Shown here piece after piece: positions 15,286-17,962 of a DNA stretch of 17,962 nt (positions are counted from its first letter, which is position 1; every line of letters begins with the position of its first letter). Under the pieces are notes generated by a model, which searched no databases, was not told where the DNA came from, and saw only the letters and a list, made by a program, of their open reading frames with translations. A program made the position numbers and the translations under genes. This DNA comes from DATCIH01 sp036507955 (lineage in GTDB: Bacteria > Bacillota > Clostridia > Clostridiales > Clostridiaceae): contig DATCIH010000029.1 in NCBI GenBank assembly GCA_036507955.1, forward strand, positions 1-17,962. The letters run 5' to 3'.

Positions 15286-15471
15286 ATGGCAATAAATAAA
15301 GATATGACTATAGGCGAAGTTGTTAGAAGTCTACCTAAATCAGCAGATATACTTATGGATTTCGGGATGGGTTGTGTTGGATGCCCTTCAGCACAAGCAG
15401 AAACTTTAGAAGAAGCAGCTATGGTTCACGGTTTGAATTTAAATGATTTGCTTCAAGCTTTAAATAGTTAA
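15286..15471 (+). CDS. Small DUF1858 protein
   Basis: 61 residues, a single DUF1858 domain: MTIGEVVRSLP, then DFGMGCVGCPSAQAETLEE (a Cys-x2-Cys pair at 30 and 33), and a C-terminal helical LNLNDLLQALN. The fold belongs to the helical hybrid-cluster-associated ScdA-N/DUF1858 type. Stand-alone copies are common in anaerobes and their role is not known; the cysteine pair suggests a redox, metal or sulfur function. AAGGTGG lies upstream of the ATG at 15286. It is followed within 20 nt by a strong terminator. Confidence 0.85.
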   Translation: MAINKDMTIGEVVRSLPKSADILMDFGMGCVGCPSAQAETLEEAAMVHGLNLNDLLQALNS

Positions 15472-15486
15472 AAAATAATAAAAATT

Positions 15487-15510
15487 GAGACACACCTTTA
15501 GGTGTGTCTC
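15487..15510. terminator. Bidirectional terminator between the DUF1858 gene and yifB
   Basis: Stem GAGACACACCT (15487-15497) with AGGTGTGTCTC (15500-15510), 11 bp, TT loop, T-rich on the plus side (TTTCT) and AATTTTTATT on the minus side. It serves two convergent genes. Confidence 0.85.
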
Positions 15511-15544
15511 TTTCTGATTGCCTTTAGGTGCATACTTTTTCAGT

Positions 15545-17062
15545 TTATATTATTCTTTCGTCGATAAATCTTCTATATTGTATAGCTTCCACAACATCTT
15601 CTTTATTTATATGATCCCTTTCTGATAGATCTGCTAGAGTTCTAGATACCTTTAAAAGCTTATCATATGCTCTTAAACTTAAATGGAATTCTTTGTAAAC
15701 TGCTTCCATTAACTCTTCAGTTTCACGATCTAACTGGCAATATCTTTTAATATGTTTTTGAGACATCTGGGAATTAGAGGTAATTCCGTCTTTAACATAT
15801 CTCTCTAGTTGAATAGTTCTGGCATTTTGAACTCTCTTTTTTATTTCCATGGAAGTCTCAGCAGGCTTTTTCTTTATTTCCTTGTAGGGAACACTTCCAA
15901 CAAAGGAAAATAAGTCAATTCTATCAAGAAGAGGTCCTGAGAGCTTAGCCACATATCTTCTTCTTTCTGCTTCACTACAACTGCAACTTCTAATGCCACT
16001 ATTGTAATAGCCACATGGACAAGGATTCAAAGATCCTAGCATCATAATATTAGCAGGATAGGTTATGCTTTTATTCATTTTAGTTATGGTTATAAATTTT
16101 TCTTCTAAGGGCTGTCTTAGAATCTCCAGAACTCCCCTTTTAAATTCTAATAGCTCATCTAAGTATAATACACCATTATGAGCTAAGGATACCTCTCCGG
16201 GTATTAGATTCACACCACCTCCCGCAAGGGCAGATACGCTACAGGAATGGTGAGGCATCCTAAAGGGCCTATTCTTTACATCATAGGGCATACTAACTCT
16301 ATTCGCAACACTATATATCTTTGTTACTTCTAATGCCTCATAGTAGCTTAAATCCGGTAGTATAGTAGGAAGCCTTTTGGCAAGCATAGTTTTACCGGAG
16401 CCTGGAGGGCCGAAGAGTAGTGCACAATGGTTGCCTGCTGCAGCCACCTCTAAGGCTCTTTTACAGCTATCTTGGCCTATTACCTCACTGTAATCAATGC
16501 TAAAGCATTCTTCTTCTATCTGGTCACTAGCAGCTTGGTAAGGTAGCATATCTTTATATCTAAGAAAGGAAGTTACCTTTAATAAATTATTGAAGGGATA
16601 AATTATTGCATCCTTTAAAAGAGAACACTCCTTTGCATTTTCTTGTGGTACTATAAAATTATTAATTCCCTTATCTAAGCCCTCACTCAGTATGGGCAAA
16701 GATCCTCTAACCTTTTTAAGCTCCCCAGATAATGAAAGCTCTCCAACAAACATATAACTATTTAAGCCCTTCCCATATAGCTGATGGCTGGCCTCTAATA
16801 TTCCTATAGCTATGGGAAGATCAAAGTGGGATCCCACCTTTCGAATATCCGCAGGAGCTAGATTTACAGTTATTTTGGAGATAGGAAAAGTGAAGCCTGA
16901 ATTTAGTATGGCTGATCGGACTCTTTCTCTAGATTCCTTAACAGCGATATCTCCCATACCAACTATATTAAAGGAGGGAAGACCTCTTCTAATATCTACC
17001 TCAACACTTACCAGCTCACCCTTGATTCCGAAAAAAGTTGCTGTGTTTATTTTAATACTCAT
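15545..17062 (-). CDS. YifB/ComM-type Mg-chelatase-like AAA+ ATPase
   Basis: 505 residues, the usual length. An N-terminal Lon-protease-like fold domain (about 20-165, with the LPSFNIVGMGDIAVKESRERV stretch, here without protease evidence), then an AAA+ module of the ChlI type: Walker A GPPGSGKT 218-225, Walker B GVLYLDE 297-303, the NPCPCGY motif (Cys348, Cys350) with CSC at 360-362, and the LSGPLLDRIDL sensor/arginine segment near 374-384, followed by a C-terminal Mg-chelatase lid. The relative ComM is a helicase that helps branch migration during natural transformation; this gene probably has a similar DNA-recombination role. The start has AAGGTG upstream and a SigA promoter. Confidence 0.92.
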   Translation of the reverse strand: MSIKINTATFFGIKGELVSVEVDIRRGLPSFNIVGMGDIAVKESRERVRSAILNSGFTFPISKITVNLAPADIRKVGSHFDLPIAIGILEASHQLYGKGLNSYMFVGELSLSGELKKVRGSLPILSEGLDKGINNFIVPQENAKECSLLKDAIIYPFNNLLKVTSFLRYKDMLPYQAASDQIEEECFSIDYSEVIGQDSCKRALEVAAAGNHCALLFGPPGSGKTMLAKRLPTILPDLSYYEALEVTKIYSVANRVSMPYDVKNRPFRMPHHSCSVSALAGGGVNLIPGEVSLAHNGVLYLDELLEFKRGVLEILRQPLEEKFITITKMNKSITYPANIMMLGSLNPCPCGYYNSGIRSCSCSEAERRRYVAKLSGPLLDRIDLFSFVGSVPYKEIKKKPAETSMEIKKRVQNARTIQLERYVKDGITSNSQMSQKHIKRYCQLDRETEELMEAVYKEFHLSLRAYDKLLKVSRTLADLSERDHINKEDVVEAIQYRRFIDERII

Positions 17063-17084
17063 CCTTTCACCTTCTCAATTATAT

Positions 17085-17113
17085 ATAATATTTTCATATC
17101 TAATTATTGACAA
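17085..17113 (-). promoter_or_regulatory. Promoter of the yifB-like gene
   Basis: On the minus strand TTGTCA (17113-17108), a 17-nt spacer and TATTAT (17090-17085), about 23 nt upstream of the start codon. Confidence 0.7.
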
Positions 17114-17148
17114 GGTATCCTAGAAATATAATGCTATTTATTAAAAAT

Positions 17149-17382
17149 TTATGCAGTCTTATGTTTGTAAATTTGCATTGCAGCAATATAATAAGCAATG
17201 AGAATAACCGAGCACCATAAAACTGAGACTAAAGCACCGTTTCCAGCAGGCGCACCCGTAAGCAGCGAACGAATAGTTTCAATAATTGGTGTCATAGGCT
17301 GATTCTCAGCAAAGGCGCGTACAACACCGTGCATGGAGTTGATTGGAACAAAAGCTGAACTTAAAAAAATAAGTAGAAACCT
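17149..17382 (-). pseudogene. 3' remnant of an ABC-2 family (DrrB-like) permease
   Basis: The minus frame is open from 17436 to the stop at 17149, but only the last ~75 codons look like a transporter: FLLIFLTSFAFVPINSMHGV, RAFAENQPMTPIIETIRSLL, then a final membrane helix and KHKTA. This is the C-terminal sixth of the daunorubicin-resistance-type ABC-2 permeases; the rest of the gene and its ATPase partner are missing. The ATG at 17334 is internal and has no ribosome site, so translation as a short protein is unlikely. The base composition is richer in G+C than nearby genes, which suggests an outside origin. Confidence 0.7.
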
Positions 17383-17495
17383 TGAAACAGGCTCATGTAC
17401 TGGATTATTTAGATAGTTATAATACTGAGCAAAAGGCTATTATTAGGAAATTAGGTACAGATAGAATATTTAGTATAGAAAAAATGATATTATAA
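17373..17495 (+). other. Short unidentified open fragment without a proper start
   Basis: 40 codons open on the plus strand, containing LDYLDSYNTEQKAIIRKLG and ending EKMIL at a TAA. There is no ATG or GTG start and no ribosome site; a TTG at 17382 is the only possible start. It could be the 3' end of a gene cut off when the junction with the ABC permease remnant arose, or noise. I do not recognise the family. Confidence 0.25.
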
Positions 17496-17600
17496 TATTA
17501 TTTAAACTTTACATATAATAAACCTTCAAAAAAGCTTGTCTATAAATTCTACACTTAAAAACTTTCAAAACTTTTTATATCAAACTTGGATTGTTCCTAA

Positions 17601-17689
17601 AAGATGAAAACTGTATAACCTTTGTAACACCCATATAAAAAATAAAGTTGGTGACCTCAAAGAAGAATATAGTTTTCATTTTATTTTTT
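17601..17689 (+). other. Long imperfect hairpin with T-rich tail before the HNH-like gene
   Basis: The arms around 17601-17632 and 17650-17684 match imperfectly: GATGAAAACTGTATA against TATAGTTTTCAT, and CTTTG..CACC against GGTG..CAAAG. It is followed by TTTTATTTTTT. It may be the terminator of a lost upstream gene or a leader that controls the HNH-like gene. No T-box, riboswitch or intron core was recognised. The rest of 17496-17600 shows nothing I can support. Confidence 0.4.
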
Positions 17690-17709
17690 GAATAAGGAAG
17701 GTGAAAGGT

Positions 17710-17962
17710 ATGATTAGTTACAATTATAACAATTACACATTAGACCATGAAAATAATAATGCAATAATACACATAGGCATGAAGAAGTAATTATAGATTT
17801 AGAGGATATAGACAAAGTTGCAAAGTATAAATGGATTATTAATATGGGTAGAGCAGTAAGAACTTGGTCAGATATACATAAAACATATGCTGAGCCACTT
17901 TTCAAAACAATAATGCAGGTAAGCAAAGAATTGACAGTTGACTATAAAAATAGTAATAGATT
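17710..17962 (+). pseudogene. HNH-endonuclease-like gene, frameshifted and running off the window
   Basis: ATG at 17710 with GGAAGGTG upstream. The first frame gives MISYNYNNYTLDHENNNAII and stops at 17788-17790 after 26 codons. The protein pattern continues in the next frame (open from 17760 to the window end): EVIIDLEDIDKVAKYKWIIN, later PLFKTIMQ and VDYKNSNR. This is the order seen in phage-type HNH proteins (a KYKW strand, an LHRLIM-like strand, a VDHxNxN motif). Here the usual His residues read as Phe and Tyr. A one-base change around 17760-17783 and loss of catalytic residues point to a decayed homing-type endonuclease gene. The family assignment is by pattern only. Confidence 0.55.

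Noticed and set aside
15495..15530. Ten-base repeat CCTTTAGGTG (15495-15504 and 15521-15530)
   Set aside because: The first copy is part of the terminator stem and loop; two short copies this close can easily be chance or a small local duplication.
16812..17123. Plus-strand open frame opposite the start of the yifB-like gene
   Set aside because: Antisense to the conserved N-terminal domain, and it runs through the yifB promoter.
17714..17926. Minus-strand open frame opposite the HNH-like gene
   Set aside because: No ribosome site or family pattern; the plus strand has a ribosome site and recognisable protein motifs.

Overview
The window looks like a piece of a low-GC Firmicute chromosome, most likely a Clostridium-type organism. 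Reasons: the DNA is strongly AT-rich, Shine-Dalgarno sites are strong (AGGAGG type), several genes start at TTG, promoters are of the SigA type, U-tract terminators are present, and the families seen (DUF1836, COG2509, DUF1858, GldA/F/G-like ABC cluster) are typical of clostridia. No species name can be fixed from the sequence alone. Most of the window is ordinary core chromosome; the right-hand ~800 bases are a patch of gene remnants.

Left part (1-4560): a Fes/IroD-like siderophore esterase on the minus strand runs off the left edge. It is divergent from a cobalamin riboswitch with its own promoter, a downstream alternative pairing and an intrinsic terminator. The riboswitch leads into btuF-btuC-btuD, a three-gene ABC importer for vitamin B12: lipoprotein binding protein, FecCD-type permease and ATPase.

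Middle part (4597-6864): a convergent DUF1836 MerR-like regulator, a hemolysin III/PAQR-family membrane protein whose promoter is covered by inverted repeats, and a small LiaI/LiaF-like membrane protein followed by a very strong terminator.

Central part (6891-11701): a tight four-gene operon coding for a GldA-like ATPase, a GldF-like permease, a GldG-like auxiliary protein and a DUF4340 protein with an internally repeated domain. Together they probably form one membrane complex; the substrate is unknown. Two strong hairpins separate it from the convergent pgsA-like phospholipid synthesis gene.

Right part (11732-17113): pgsA-like gene (minus), a divergent COG2509 FAD protein with a four-cysteine cluster, purA (adenylosuccinate synthetase) with its own promoter and a leader containing two mutually exclusive hairpins, a 61-residue DUF1858 protein, a bidirectional terminator, and a YifB/ComM-type Mg-chelatase-like ATPase (minus).

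End (17149-17962): a 3' fragment of an ABC-2 permease (minus), a short unidentified open fragment without a start codon, a long imperfect hairpin, and a frameshifted HNH-endonuclease-like gene that runs off the edge. This looks like a site where foreign DNA has been inserted and decayed. I see no CRISPR array, tRNA, rRNA or intact insertion sequence. The best candidates for undescribed biology are regulatory: the operator array at the hemolysin III promoter, the purA leader, and the structured RNA after the B12 riboswitch terminator.
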